From: an uncultured Faecalibacterium sp.
GTDB lineage: Bacteria > Bacillota > Clostridia > Oscillospirales > Ruminococcaceae
Reading direction: 5' to 3'
NCBI GenBank assembly: GCA_934525845.1
Contig: CAKSZS010000003.1
Span: 62,001 to 126,000, forward strand
DNA: 64,000 bases
A model generated the notes under the pieces. That model had not been told where the DNA came from. It ran no database searches and saw only the letters and a program-made list of their open reading frames with translations. Every line of letters starts with the position of its first letter. Positions within the stretch are counted from its first letter, which is position 1. The position numbers and the translations under genes are program-made. Shown piece by piece: positions 36,048-43,917 of the stretch.

Positions 36048-36219
36048 AACCCCCCTCTCAGTCTGTTCGCTTTGCTCACAGCCAGCTCCCCCGAAAGGGG
36101 GAGCTTTATGGCAGCAAATCGGAAAGACTTCCTTCTCCGGTAAAGGGGGTCCTGACCGAACCATGCAGAAAAGCCCCCCTCGGGGGAGCTGGCATCGCGC
36201 AGCGATGACTGAGAGGGTC
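36048..36219. repeat. AACCCTCTC-bounded palindromic repeat, copy 6
   Basis: Begins AACCCCCCTCTCAGTC and ends GACTGAGAGGGTCA, running into the stop codon of the LacI-family gene. Main hairpins AGCTCCCCC/GGGGGAGCT flank a central spacer; the right variable stem is CATCGCG/CGATG. Confidence 0.8.
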
Positions 36220-37204
36220 AATCATCCGTGCTCTCCCGGCAGACCAGCTCATACCCCAGCATCTGACTGCGGGGAATGGCGTGGGGATCGTTCAGCAGCT
36301 CCATCAGCAGGGCGGCGGCATCCTTGCCCTCCGTTTTGTAGTGCAGATGGGCGCTGGTCAGCGGCACAAAGGCATTGCGTCCTGCCTTGCTGTCGCCTAC
36401 GGCGGCGATCATCAGATCTTCCGGGATGCGGATGCCATGCTCCCGGCAGTACTGCATGGCTCCCAGTGCAATGCCGTCCGTGGCGCAGAACAGACAGTCG
36501 ATGTGCGGGTCGCGTTCCAGCAGCCGTGCGGCCTGCTCATAACCGGATTCGGTGCTGAACTTCGACACCGCCATGCGCTGCGGGCGCGGGAGCAGACCGG
36601 CGGTTTTCAGAGCGGCTTCAAAACCGGCCCGGCGCTGCTGCCCGGCGGCTTCGTCCAGCAGGGTCACCCCGATATAGCCCGGGGCGCGGCGGCCTTTGGC
36701 CAGCATATGCGCGGTCACGGCCTGTGCCGCTCCAAAATCGTCGTGGTAGACGCTGCAGCAGCCCGGAAACTTCTGTCCCAGCACCACCAGCGGGCTGTGC
36801 AGGCGTTCCAATACAGCCTTATGCTCCGGCGTGAACACGGTGGCGATGAGCAGGATGCCGTCCACCGTGCGCTGATGCAGGGTATCCAGGGCGCGCAGTT
36901 CCTTCTGCGGGTCATTGGCGGTGTTGATGAGCAGCAGCTGATAGCCGGAGTCCTCCAGCACGCTGCCGATGCCCTCTACGATGCGGGGGCAGCTGTCACT
37001 GGAAAGCTTGGGCAGGATCACGCCCACCTGCCGGGTGCGGCGGGTGCGGAGCATCTGTGCCTGCATACTGGGGTGATAGCCGGTGGCTTCCACCGCCGCC
37101 TCAATGAGGGCACGCTTGTCTGCGCCGAGATAGCCGCCGTTGAAGTAGCGGCTCACGGCTGCCTTGGAGACCCCGGCATATTGGGCGAACTCGGTGATGT
37201 TCAT
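36218..37204 (-). CDS. scrR: LacI family repressor of the sucrose operon
   Basis: A 328-residue LacI/GalR regulator: N-terminal helix-turn-helix (ITEFAQYAGVSKAAVSRYF, with hinge YLGADKRALIEAAVEATGY) and a periplasmic-binding-protein-like core. It lies upstream of scrA on the same strand, and a matching palindromic operator covers the scrA start, so sucrose or fructose derivatives are the likely inducers. The ATG at 37204 follows CAGGAGG. The symbol rests on this context. Confidence 0.85.
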   Translation of the reverse strand: MNITEFAQYAGVSKAAVSRYFNGGYLGADKRALIEAAVEATGYHPSMQAQMLRTRRTRQVGVILPKLSSDSCPRIVEGIGSVLEDSGYQLLLINTANDPQKELRALDTLHQRTVDGILLIATVFTPEHKAVLERLHSPLVVLGQKFPGCCSVYHDDFGAAQAVTAHMLAKGRRAPGYIGVTLLDEAAGQQRRAGFEAALKTAGLLPRPQRMAVSKFSTESGYEQAARLLERDPHIDCLFCATDGIALGAMQYCREHGIRIPEDLMIAAVGDSKAGRNAFVPLTSAHLHYKTEGKDAAALLMELLNDPHAIPRSQMLGYELVCRESTDD

Positions 37205-37256
37205 GGGAATGCACCTCCTGTTCGAAAAATAAAACGCTTTGTCAAGCATTTTGCGG

Positions 37257-37285
37257 TTGACTTGTGGGGCGGGGTGTGCTACAAT
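37257..37285 (+). promoter_or_regulatory. Promoter of the MATE transporter gene
   Basis: TTGACT, 17 bases, TACAAT. A GCTTTGTCAAGC palindrome lies just upstream at about 37230-37241, between it and scrR. Confidence 0.65.
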
Positions 37286-37325
37286 ACCCCGATGTGTACA
37301 ACCGTTGTGAAAAAGGACAAAAGAG

Positions 37326-38627
37326 ATGAATCTGACCAAGCAATTCTTTAAATATGTATCGCAGAACATTTTCGGCCTGCTGGGAACTTCCTGCTATATC
37401 CTGGCAGATACCTATTTCATCTCGCAGGCGGCAGGAACCGATGGTGTGACCCTGCTCAACCTCTGCCTGCCCATTTATAACTTCATCTTCGCTATCGGCT
37501 CCATGATGGGTCTGGGCGCGGCGACCCGCTACGCCATCCTGCGGGCACAGAATGATGACCGTGCCCAGCGGTATTTTTCCAACGCCATTTTCTGCGCCTG
37601 CATCGCGGCGGTCCCGTTCGTGCTGGTGGGGCTTTTCTGCCCCGGGGCATTGCTGAAGCTCATGGGCGGCGATGCCGGCATCGTGGCGCTGGGCATCCCG
37701 TATGCCCGCATCTTCTTGATGTTCACGCCTTTCTTTATGTGCAATTACATCGTGTCGGCCTTCGTCCGCAACGACGGCGACCCCTCCCTTGCCATGGTGG
37801 CGACCCTGAGCGGCAGTCTGTTCAATGTGCTGTTTGACTACATCTTCATGTTCCCCATGGGGCTGGGCCTAGCCGGCGCAGCGCTGGCGACCGCCGTGGC
37901 ACCGGTGCTGAGCATCGCCATCTGCAGCCGCCACTTCTTTAAAAAAGAGAACAGCGTGCAGTTCGTGCGGCAGATGCCGTCCGTGCGGATGCTGGGCCAG
38001 AGCTGTCAGCTGGGCATCTCCGGCTTTGTCGGGGAGATGTCCTCCGGAGTGACCACCACCGTCTTCAACTTCCTGCTGCTGGGTCTGGCCGGCAATGTGG
38101 CCGTGGCGGCCTACGGCGTCGTGGCAAACTTTGCCCTGGTGGCGACGGCCATTTTCAACGGTGTGGCGCAGGGTGCCCAACCGCTGGTGAGCCAGTGCTA
38201 CGGCAAAAACGACAAGGCTGGGGCAAAAAAGCTGCTGATCCTGGGCAGCTGCACCGCGCTGGCGCTGGCGGCGCTGCTGTATGCAGTGGTGTTCGGCATG
38301 ACCGACACGCTGGTGGGCTGGTTCAACAGCGAACACTCCGTGCAGATGGCACAGTTCGCCCACAGCGGAATGCGGCTGTACTTCCTCGGCTACTTCTTTG
38401 CCGGGTTCAACATCGTAGCGGCGGGCTATCTGAGCGCTGTCAACCGCCCGGCGGAAGCCTCCGCAACATCCATCTGCCGCGGCATGGTGGCCATTGTGGC
38501 CTGCTCGCTGGTGTTGAGCGCTGTGTTCGGCATGAACGGCGTGTGGGCGGCGTTCCCGGCATCCGAGTTCCTGACGGCGGTGCTGACGCTCTGCCTGCTG
38601 TTCCGGAAGCCCCGGACAGAGGTGTAA
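37326..38627 (+). CDS. MATE family efflux transporter
   Basis: A 433-residue membrane protein with about twelve helices in two six-helix halves, matching the multidrug and toxin extrusion family that exports cationic compounds using ion gradients. Characteristic stretches are SQAAGTDGVTLLNLCLPIYN and the internal repeat around GLAGNVAVAAYGVVANFA. It is divergent from scrR but functionally unrelated as far as can be seen. AAAAGGAC precedes the ATG. Confidence 0.9.
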   Translation: MNLTKQFFKYVSQNIFGLLGTSCYILADTYFISQAAGTDGVTLLNLCLPIYNFIFAIGSMMGLGAATRYAILRAQNDDRAQRYFSNAIFCACIAAVPFVLVGLFCPGALLKLMGGDAGIVALGIPYARIFLMFTPFFMCNYIVSAFVRNDGDPSLAMVATLSGSLFNVLFDYIFMFPMGLGLAGAALATAVAPVLSIAICSRHFFKKENSVQFVRQMPSVRMLGQSCQLGISGFVGEMSSGVTTTVFNFLLLGLAGNVAVAAYGVVANFALVATAIFNGVAQGAQPLVSQCYGKNDKAGAKKLLILGSCTALALAALLYAVVFGMTDTLVGWFNSEHSVQMAQFAHSGMRLYFLGYFFAGFNIVAAGYLSAVNRPAEASATSICRGMVAIVACSLVLSAVFGMNGVWAAFPASEFLTAVLTLCLLFRKPRTEV

Positions 38628-38649
38628 GCACAGCGGTTCCCATCCTTTG

Positions 38650-39495
38650 TTAAATATAGAGTTCCTGCTCGCGGAGGGCTTCCTCGGGAGAAAGCCCCGG
38701 CTGAGCAGCACGACCGGTCATCGCACGCCATTGCGCGGGCGACTGGCCGGTTTCTTTTTTGAACACCCGGCACAGATAATTGGCACCGGAAAAGCCGCAC
38801 AGGCTGGCGACCACGTCCAGGGTGTATTCGCGGTGCAGCAGCAGCCGCTGGGCGGCTTCCACCCGCACCCGGGTCAGGTAACGGCCCGGCGGGATGCCGA
38901 TGGCGGCGGTAAAAGTGCGCACCAGATGACTCTTGGAGACCCCCAGCCGTTCGCTCAGTTCTTCTACCCCGTACAGCCCGGCGTAGTTGGCGCGGATGTC
39001 TTCAATGGCGGCCTGCACCAGCGGCGGCAGGGCGGGCGCGGCGCTGTCGGCGTCGGCCAGCTCACACAGCAGGGCAAAAGCCAGCTGGCTGCGGGCGCGG
39101 CTGTGACTCTCTTTTTCGGATGCCAGCCGATCCATCAGCTCGGCGGCGGCGGGGCAGGTCTCGCCTTTGGCCAGGAACGGCAGTTCCTGCAGGCTGGACA
39201 GGAACTGATGGCTGGCCTGCCCGGTGAGCTGGACACAGAGCAGGTGGCAGCTGTGCTGCGGTTCCAGCAGCAGGGGGGCGCGGCTCAGGATCAGATGGCC
39301 GGCGGGCACGCGCTGAGGCGGCAGCACCAGCGCCGAACCCGCCGGCAGCGGGCCGTCCGCCGCAAAGGAGGCAGTGCACCGGCCGCTGGACACCAGGCAG
39401 ACCCACAGCCCCTCGCCGGAGAGGGTCAGCGGGGCGGAAAGCTGCAGATCCTGCACGGCGGCAGGCTTGGCAACGGCATTCCAATCAAAAAGCAA
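38650..39495 (-). CDS. AraC family transcriptional regulator
   Basis: A 281-residue regulator with an N-terminal cupin-like sensor and two C-terminal helix-turn-helix motifs (YGVEELSERLGVSKSHLVRTF and LDVVASLCGFSGANYLCRVF). It starts at a TTG (39495) placed 7 bases after GAGGTG. It diverges from the sugar-importer ATPase gene, which it could regulate; ligand unknown. It converges on the MATE gene with only 22 bases between stops. Confidence 0.87.
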   Translation of the reverse strand: MLFDWNAVAKPAAVQDLQLSAPLTLSGEGLWVCLVSSGRCTASFAADGPLPAGSALVLPPQRVPAGHLILSRAPLLLEPQHSCHLLCVQLTGQASHQFLSSLQELPFLAKGETCPAAAELMDRLASEKESHSRARSQLAFALLCELADADSAAPALPPLVQAAIEDIRANYAGLYGVEELSERLGVSKSHLVRTFTAAIGIPPGRYLTRVRVEAAQRLLLHREYTLDVVASLCGFSGANYLCRVFKKETGQSPAQWRAMTGRAAQPGLSPEEALREQELYI

Positions 39496-39622
39496 TATCT
39501 GACACCTCGAATCAATAAAATGCTATTTTATATCACAAAATAATCTGTTATTATAATACCAACGAATCCGAGTGCCGTCAAGGGCACGGGAAAACCTGAG
39601 AAATTTATGGAGGCAAACGATT

Positions 39623-40738
39623 ATGGCTTCGATTAGCTGCCAGCACATCTATAAGATCTACCCGGGCGCTACTGCTCCGTCCGTTACCGACTTCAACCTG
39701 GAGATCCAGGACAAGGAGTTCATCATCTTCGTCGGCCCCTCTGGCTGCGGCAAGTCCACCACCCTGCGTATGATCGCTGGTCTGGAGGAGATCTCCAAGG
39801 GCGAGATGTACATCGGCGGCCGTCTGATCAACGACGTTCCCCCGAAGGATCGTGATATCGCCATGGTGTTCCAGAGCTACGCTCTGTACCCCCACATGAC
39901 CGTTTACAAGAACATCGCTTTCGGTCTGGAGCTGCGCAAGACCCCGAAGGACGAGATCGACCGCCGCGTGCACGAGGCTGCCAAGATCCTGGAGATCGAG
40001 CACCTGCTGGACCGCAAGCCCAAGGCTCTGTCCGGCGGCCAGCGTCAGCGTGTTGCTCTGGGCCGTGCAATGGTTCGTAACCCGGCAGTCTTCCTGCTGG
40101 ACGAGCCCCTGTCCAACCTGGATGCAAAGCTGCGTACCAGCATGCGCACCGAGATCATCAAGCTGCACAAGAAGCTGGCTACCACCTTCATCTACGTTAC
40201 CCACGACCAGACCGAGGCTATGACCATGGGCGACCGCATCGTCGTTATGAAGGACGGCATCATCCAGCAGGTCGATACCCCGCAGAACCTGTATGATATG
40301 CCTTGCAATATGTTCGTTGCAGGCTTCATCGGCAGCCCCCAGATGAACTTCCTGGACGGCACCCTGGTCAAGGAAGGCGACCTGTACGGCGTCGACCTGG
40401 GCGGCGACACCATCCCCCTGCCCAAGGAGAAGACCGCTGACGGCAAGCTGGCTTCCTACGTCGGCAAGAAGATCAAGATGGGCATCCGTCCTGAGGACAT
40501 CGACGACGAGCCGGAATTCATGGCAAAGCACACCGACTGCCAGCTGGATGCTCAGGTCGATGTTTCCGAAATGATGGGCGCCGAGATCTACCTGTACCTG
40601 GAGTACAAGGGCAACAAGATGACCGCCCGTGTGGCTCCCACCTCCAAGGCCCGCAACGGAGACACCGTGCGCGTGGCATTCGACCCGCACAAGGTCCACC
40701 TGTTCGACATCGAGACCGAGCAGACCATCCTGAACTAA
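39623..40738 (+). CDS. msmK: Sugar ABC transporter ATPase (MsmK/UgpC type), orphan
   Basis: A 371-residue ATPase: Walker [10 protein letters not shown], signature [15 protein letters not shown], Walker [12 protein letters not shown]-loop YVTHDQ, and a C-terminal regulatory TOBE/OB domain from about 240. No permease or binding protein is adjacent. Codons such as GCT, CGT and GTT are far more frequent than in neighbouring genes, a sign of high expression. It is the natural energiser of the two ATPase-less importers at 13-17 kb and 62-64 kb, as MsmK is in streptococci. The ATG follows TGGAGG. Confidence 0.9.
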   Translation: MASISCQHIYKIYPGATAPSVTDFNLEIQDKEFIIFVGPSGCGKSTTLRMIAGLEEISKGEMYIGGRLINDVPPKDRDIAMVFQSYALYPHMTVYKNIAFGLELRKTPKDEIDRRVHEAAKILEIEHLLDRKPKALSGGQRQRVALGRAMVRNPAVFLLDEPLSNLDAKLRTSMRTEIIKLHKKLATTFIYVTHDQTEAMTMGDRIVVMKDGIIQQVDTPQNLYDMPCNMFVAGFIGSPQMNFLDGTLVKEGDLYGVDLGGDTIPLPKEKTADGKLASYVGKKIKMGIRPEDIDDEPEFMAKHTDCQLDAQVDVSEMMGAEIYLYLEYKGNKMTARVAPTSKARNGDTVRVAFDPHKVHLFDIETEQTILN

Positions 40739-40781
40739 TCTGCACTTGAGCGACGATCATTTTTGATCCTCCTATCATAGG

Positions 40782-40815
40782 AAAACCCGCCGAAGGGAAA
40801 CCTTCGGCGGGTTTT
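40782..40815 (+). terminator. Terminator after msmK
   Basis: Perfect 15-bp arms AAAACCCGCCGAAGG and complement around a GAAA loop. Confidence 0.9.
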
Positions 40816-40952
40816 CGTTTTATCAGGCGTCCGGTTTTTCAGCGCCCGGAAGAGATGGCTCCAGTCTTCTGCTGCTTCAGAGCGGCTGGCGGTAGATACA
40901 GATCCTTTTTTTTCACAGCATGGCGGAAAAATGTGGAAAGGCCAAACAAAAA

Positions 40953-40982
40953 CTCCCGCCGACAGCAGAGTGTCGGCGGGAG
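40953..40982 (-). terminator. Terminator after cysK
   Basis: Perfect 12-bp arms CTCCCGCCGACA and complement; on the minus strand a TTTTTG run follows. Confidence 0.85.
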
Positions 40983-41000
40983 CGGAACCATCAAAGGTGC

Positions 41001-41933
41001 TTACTCAGCAAACAGGGGAGTGGACAGGTAGCGGTCACCGGTGTCGGGCAGCAGAACGACAATGTTCTTGCCGGCGTTCTCCGGGCGCTTTGCCAGCTGC
41101 AGAGCAGCGTACACGGCAGCACCAGAGGAGATGCCCACCAGCACGCCCTCCTTGTGGCCGATCAGGCGGCCAGTGGCAAAGGCGTCATCGTTCTCCACGG
41201 CGATGACTTCGTCATACACCTTGGTATCCAGCACATCCGGCACAAAGCCTGCGCCGATGCCCTGGATCTTATGTGCACCGGCAGTGCCCTTGCTCAGGAC
41301 GGGAGAAGAAGCCGGCTCCACGGCCACGACCTTGACGGCGGGGTTCTGGCTCTTCAGGTACTTGCCCACGCCGGTCACGGTGCCGCCGGTGCCGACACCT
41401 GCCACGAAAATGTCGACCTTACCGTCGGTGTCTTCCCAGATCTCGGGGCCGGTGGTCTCAATGTGTGCCTGCGGGTTGGCCGGGTTCACGAACTGGCCGG
41501 GGATGAAGGAATTGGGGATCTCCTTGGCCAGCTCATCGGCCTTGGCGATGGCACCCTTCATGCCCTTGGCACCCTCGCTCAGCACCAGCTCGGCACCGTA
41601 AGCCTTCATCAGCTGGCGGCGCTCCACGCTCATGGTCTCGGGCATCACGATGATGATGCGGTAACCTTTGGCGGCAGCCACGGCGGCCAGACCGATGCCG
41701 GTGTTGCCGGAGGTCGGCTCAATGATGACGGAACCTTCCTTCAGCAGGCCCTTTGCCTCGGCGTCATCAATCATCTTTTTGGCAATGCGGTCTTTGACAG
41801 AACCGGCCGGATTGAAATATTCCAGCTTGGCCAGAATATGAGCGGACAGGTTCTCTTCTTTCTCAATGTGGGTCAGCTCCAGCAGCGGGGTGTGACCGAT
41901 CAGCTGGTCGGCAGCAGTGTAGATCTTGCTCAT
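41001..41933 (-). CDS. cysK: Cysteine synthase (O-acetylserine sulfhydrylase)
   Basis: A 310-residue PLP enzyme making cysteine from O-acetylserine and sulfide. K47 in GSVKDR binds PLP, TSGNTG contacts the substrate carboxylate, and GTGGTVTG and SSGAA bind the cofactor phosphate. Length is typical of CysK. It diverges from an Rrf2-family regulator gene with two well-formed promoters between them, so CymR-like control is likely. Confidence 0.95.
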   Translation of the reverse strand: MSKIYTAADQLIGHTPLLELTHIEKEENLSAHILAKLEYFNPAGSVKDRIAKKMIDDAEAKGLLKEGSVIIEPTSGNTGIGLAAVAAAKGYRIIIVMPETMSVERRQLMKAYGAELVLSEGAKGMKGAIAKADELAKEIPNSFIPGQFVNPANPQAHIETTGPEIWEDTDGKVDIFVAGVGTGGTVTGVGKYLKSQNPAVKVVAVEPASSPVLSKGTAGAHKIQGIGAGFVPDVLDTKVYDEVIAVENDDAFATGRLIGHKEGVLVGISSGAAVYAALQLAKRPENAGKNIVVLLPDTGDRYLSTPLFAE

Positions 41934-42007
41934 GATAAATTCCCTCCTGATACAGACGATGCGCAGCGGGCAGCAGCCCTGCCGGGTGCCCCGGTCGTAA
42001 ATCCTTT

Positions 42008-42030
42008 AAACCAACATTGTTTGTGGGTTT
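42008..42030. promoter_or_regulatory. Possible operator in the cysK leader
   Basis: AAACC and GGTTT arms 13 bases apart, at the predicted cysK transcription start. A further GGTTTAAAAC follows the divergent promoter at 42119-42128, so the regulator may bind both. Confidence 0.4.
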
Positions 42031-42036
42031 GATGGT

Positions 42037-42065
42037 ATTATAGCCCTCTTTGCGGCGGTTGTCAA
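42037..42065 (-). promoter_or_regulatory. cysK promoter
   Basis: On the minus strand a consensus TTGACA, 17 bases, TATAAT. Confidence 0.85.
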
Positions 42066-42088
42066 TGGATTTTTTGAAAAAAGCGGGA

Positions 42089-42117
42089 TTGAAATATGAT
42101 TTACCCTGTTGTATAAT
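42089..42117 (+). promoter_or_regulatory. Promoter of the Rrf2 regulator
   Basis: TTGAAA, 17 bases, TATAAT, divergent from the cysK promoter. Confidence 0.8.
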
Positions 42118-42155
42118 AGGTTTAAAACATTACGAACCAAAGGAAGTACACGGAT

Positions 42156-42587
42156 ATGATCGTTTCCACCAAAGGACGCTACGCACTGCGCGTGATGATC
42201 GACCTGGCCGAGCACCAGTCGGAAAAATATGTGCCCCTCAAGGAAGTGGCAGCGCGGCAGGAGATCTCGGAAAAGTATCTGGAAAACATTCTCAAAGTGC
42301 TGGTGCAGAACGGCTTTCTGGAAGGTCTGCGCGGGAAGGGCGGCGGCTACCGGCTCACCCGCAGCCCGGATCAGTACACGGTGGAGGAGATCCTGCTCCT
42401 GACCGAGGGCAGCCTGGCTCCGGTCTCCTGCCTGACCCCGAACGCTTCGCCCTGCTCCCGCATGGCGGACTGCCGCACTTATGAGATGTGGAAGGGCCTG
42501 AACGAACTGATCTCCAACTATTTCAGCAAGATCACGCTGGCCGATCTGGCGCTGCCGGATCAGGTCGGCAATGATTATGTGATCTGA
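42156..42587 (+). CDS. Rrf2 family regulator (CymR/IscR-like)
   Basis: A 143-residue winged-helix protein: STKGRYALRVMIDLAEH opens the family domain, and RGKGGGYRL forms the wing. Three cysteines at 92, 100 and 106 lie where IscR ligates a 2Fe-2S cluster, although the first spacing is longer. CymR proteins, which control cysteine genes together with CysK, usually lack this set, so the divergence from cysK and the cysteines point in different directions. It may sense cluster status or sulfur supply. Confidence 0.87.
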   Translation: MIVSTKGRYALRVMIDLAEHQSEKYVPLKEVAARQEISEKYLENILKVLVQNGFLEGLRGKGGGYRLTRSPDQYTVEEILLLTEGSLAPVSCLTPNASPCSRMADCRTYEMWKGLNELISNYFSKITLADLALPDQVGNDYVI

Positions 42588-42600
42588 GATGGAATGCCTT

Positions 42601-42631
42601 GGGCGCACAGAAAAACTGTGCGCCTTTTTTT
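42601..42631 (+). terminator. Terminator after the Rrf2 gene
   Basis: GGGCGCACAG and CTGTGCGCC arms with a 5-base loop, then seven T. Confidence 0.9.
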
Positions 42632-42678
42632 GCACAGTTCTGCGGAAAATGTGTGGGAAATCTTGGCGAGAATCACGG

Positions 42679-42707
42679 TTGATGGTTTTTCTGCGGTGCG
42701 GTATACT
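42679..42707 (+). promoter_or_regulatory. lrgAB promoter
   Basis: TTGATG, 17 bases, TATACT. Transcription should begin near 42714, which leaves almost nothing upstream of the TTG at 42724. Confidence 0.7.
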
Positions 42708-42762
42708 GTTAGCTTAGTACGACTTGTATCCATTGGATGAAAAAGAAAAGGAGTGTTCCGTT

Positions 42763-43137
42763 ACGAAATACATTTTTCAATTTGCCCGCATTCTGGCGTT
42801 CTGCTTCCTAGGCGAGATCCTGCACGCGGTGCTGCCGCTGCCGGTCCCGGCCAGCGTGTACGGCCTGGTGCTGCTGCTCATGGCGCTGAACTTCAAGCTG
42901 GTGAAGCTGGAGGACGTGAAGGAGGTCGGCACCTACCTCACCGGCATCTTCCCGCTGCTGTTCGTGCCCGCCGCAGCCGGTGTTATGGAGCTGTGGGCTG
43001 AGATGGGCAATATGCTGCTGCCCATCGTGATCTCCATCATCCCGGTCACCGTGCTGGTCATGGTGTCCGCCGGCAAAACCACCCAGGCTCTGACGAGCCG
43101 CAAGAAGGAGGCAGACCATGACACAGCTGCTGAATGA
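42763..43137 (+). CDS. lrgA: LrgA/CidA family holin-like membrane protein
   Basis: A small membrane protein (124 residues from 42763) with four helices, matching LrgA/CidA, which with LrgB affects murein hydrolase activity or small-metabolite export. Homologues begin MKYIF-like; here the expected methionine codon is ACG (42763), 9 bases after a perfect AAAGGAG. The frame is open further back to TTG codons at 42733 and 42724, but these precede the ribosome site and nearly touch the predicted transcription start. Either ACG initiation, a natural ATG-to-ACG change, or weak TTG use is implied. The gene overlaps lrgB by 20 bases. Confidence 0.8.
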   Translation, partial: TKYIFQFARILAFCFLGEILHAVLPLPVPASVYGLVLLLMALNFKLVKLEDVKEVGTYLTGIFPLLFVPAAAGVMELWAEMGNMLLPIVISIIPVTVLVMVSAGKTTQALTSRKKEADHDTAAE

Positions 43138-43825
43138 TTTTCTGTCCGGCTCTGCGGCCTGGGGCGTGCTGCTGACGCTGGCCGCCTTTGCGCTGGGCAC
43201 CCTCATCAACAAGGTGACCGGCAAGGCCATCTTCAACCCGCTGCTGCTGGGCAGCATTTTTGTCATTATTTTTCTGAGCGTCTGCAAGATCCCCTATGCG
43301 GACTACAAGGCCAGCGCGGCTCCGGTGAATTACCTGCTGCTGCCGGCTACCGTGGCTCTGGCCATCCCGCTGTATGAAAAGTGGGACCTGCTCAAGGAGA
43401 ACGCTGCCGCCATCATCGCGGGCATCTCGGTGGGCACGCTGGTCAGCCTGGGCAGTGCCCTGGCCCTGGCCTTGGCGCTGGACCTGACCCAGGAACAGTA
43501 CGCCACCCTGCTGCCGAAGTCGGTGACCACCGCCATCAGCATGGATGTTGCCGCCGAGCTGGGCGGCATTGCGGCCCTGACCGGCGCCATCGTCATTCTG
43601 ACCGGCATTGCGGGCAACCTGCTGGCCGAGACGGTGTGCAAGGTGTTCCACATCACCGACCCCATTGCCAAGGGCGTTGGCATCGGCACGTCCGCCCATG
43701 CCGTCGGCACCAGCAAGGCGCTGCAGATGGGCGAAGTGGAAGGCGCCATGAGCGGCCTGTCCATTGCCGTGGCCGGTGTGCTGACCGCGGTGCTCTGCCC
43801 GGTGTTCGTGAATCTGATCCACTGA
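43118..43825 (+). CDS. lrgB: LrgB/CidB family membrane protein
   Basis: A 235-residue integral membrane protein with seven or more helices, the usual partner of LrgA. LLPATVALAIPLYE, LLPKSVTTAISM and GIGTSAHAVGTSKA are family hallmarks. The ATG lies inside the end of lrgA behind AAGAAGGAGG. No LytSR two-component system is adjacent; regulation probably comes only from the promoter ahead of lrgA. A strong terminator follows. Confidence 0.92.
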   Translation: MTQLLNDFLSGSAAWGVLLTLAAFALGTLINKVTGKAIFNPLLLGSIFVIIFLSVCKIPYADYKASAAPVNYLLLPATVALAIPLYEKWDLLKENAAAIIAGISVGTLVSLGSALALALALDLTQEQYATLLPKSVTTAISMDVAAELGGIAALTGAIVILTGIAGNLLAETVCKVFHITDPIAKGVGIGTSAHAVGTSKALQMGEVEGAMSGLSIAVAGVLTAVLCPVFVNLIH

Positions 43826-43834
43826 AACAAAAGC

Positions 43835-43879
43835 AGACAGAAGCCCCCCGCTGGGATTTCCAGCGGGGGGCTTCTGTCT
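43835..43879. terminator. Bidirectional terminator
   Basis: Perfect 20-bp arms beginning AGACAGAAGCCCCCCGCTGG with a 5-base loop, between the convergent lrgB and heptad-repeat genes. Confidence 0.9.
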
Positions 43880-43917
43880 TTATGAAAAGAGGTTCAACAT
43901 GAGATCTCGGAAATGAC

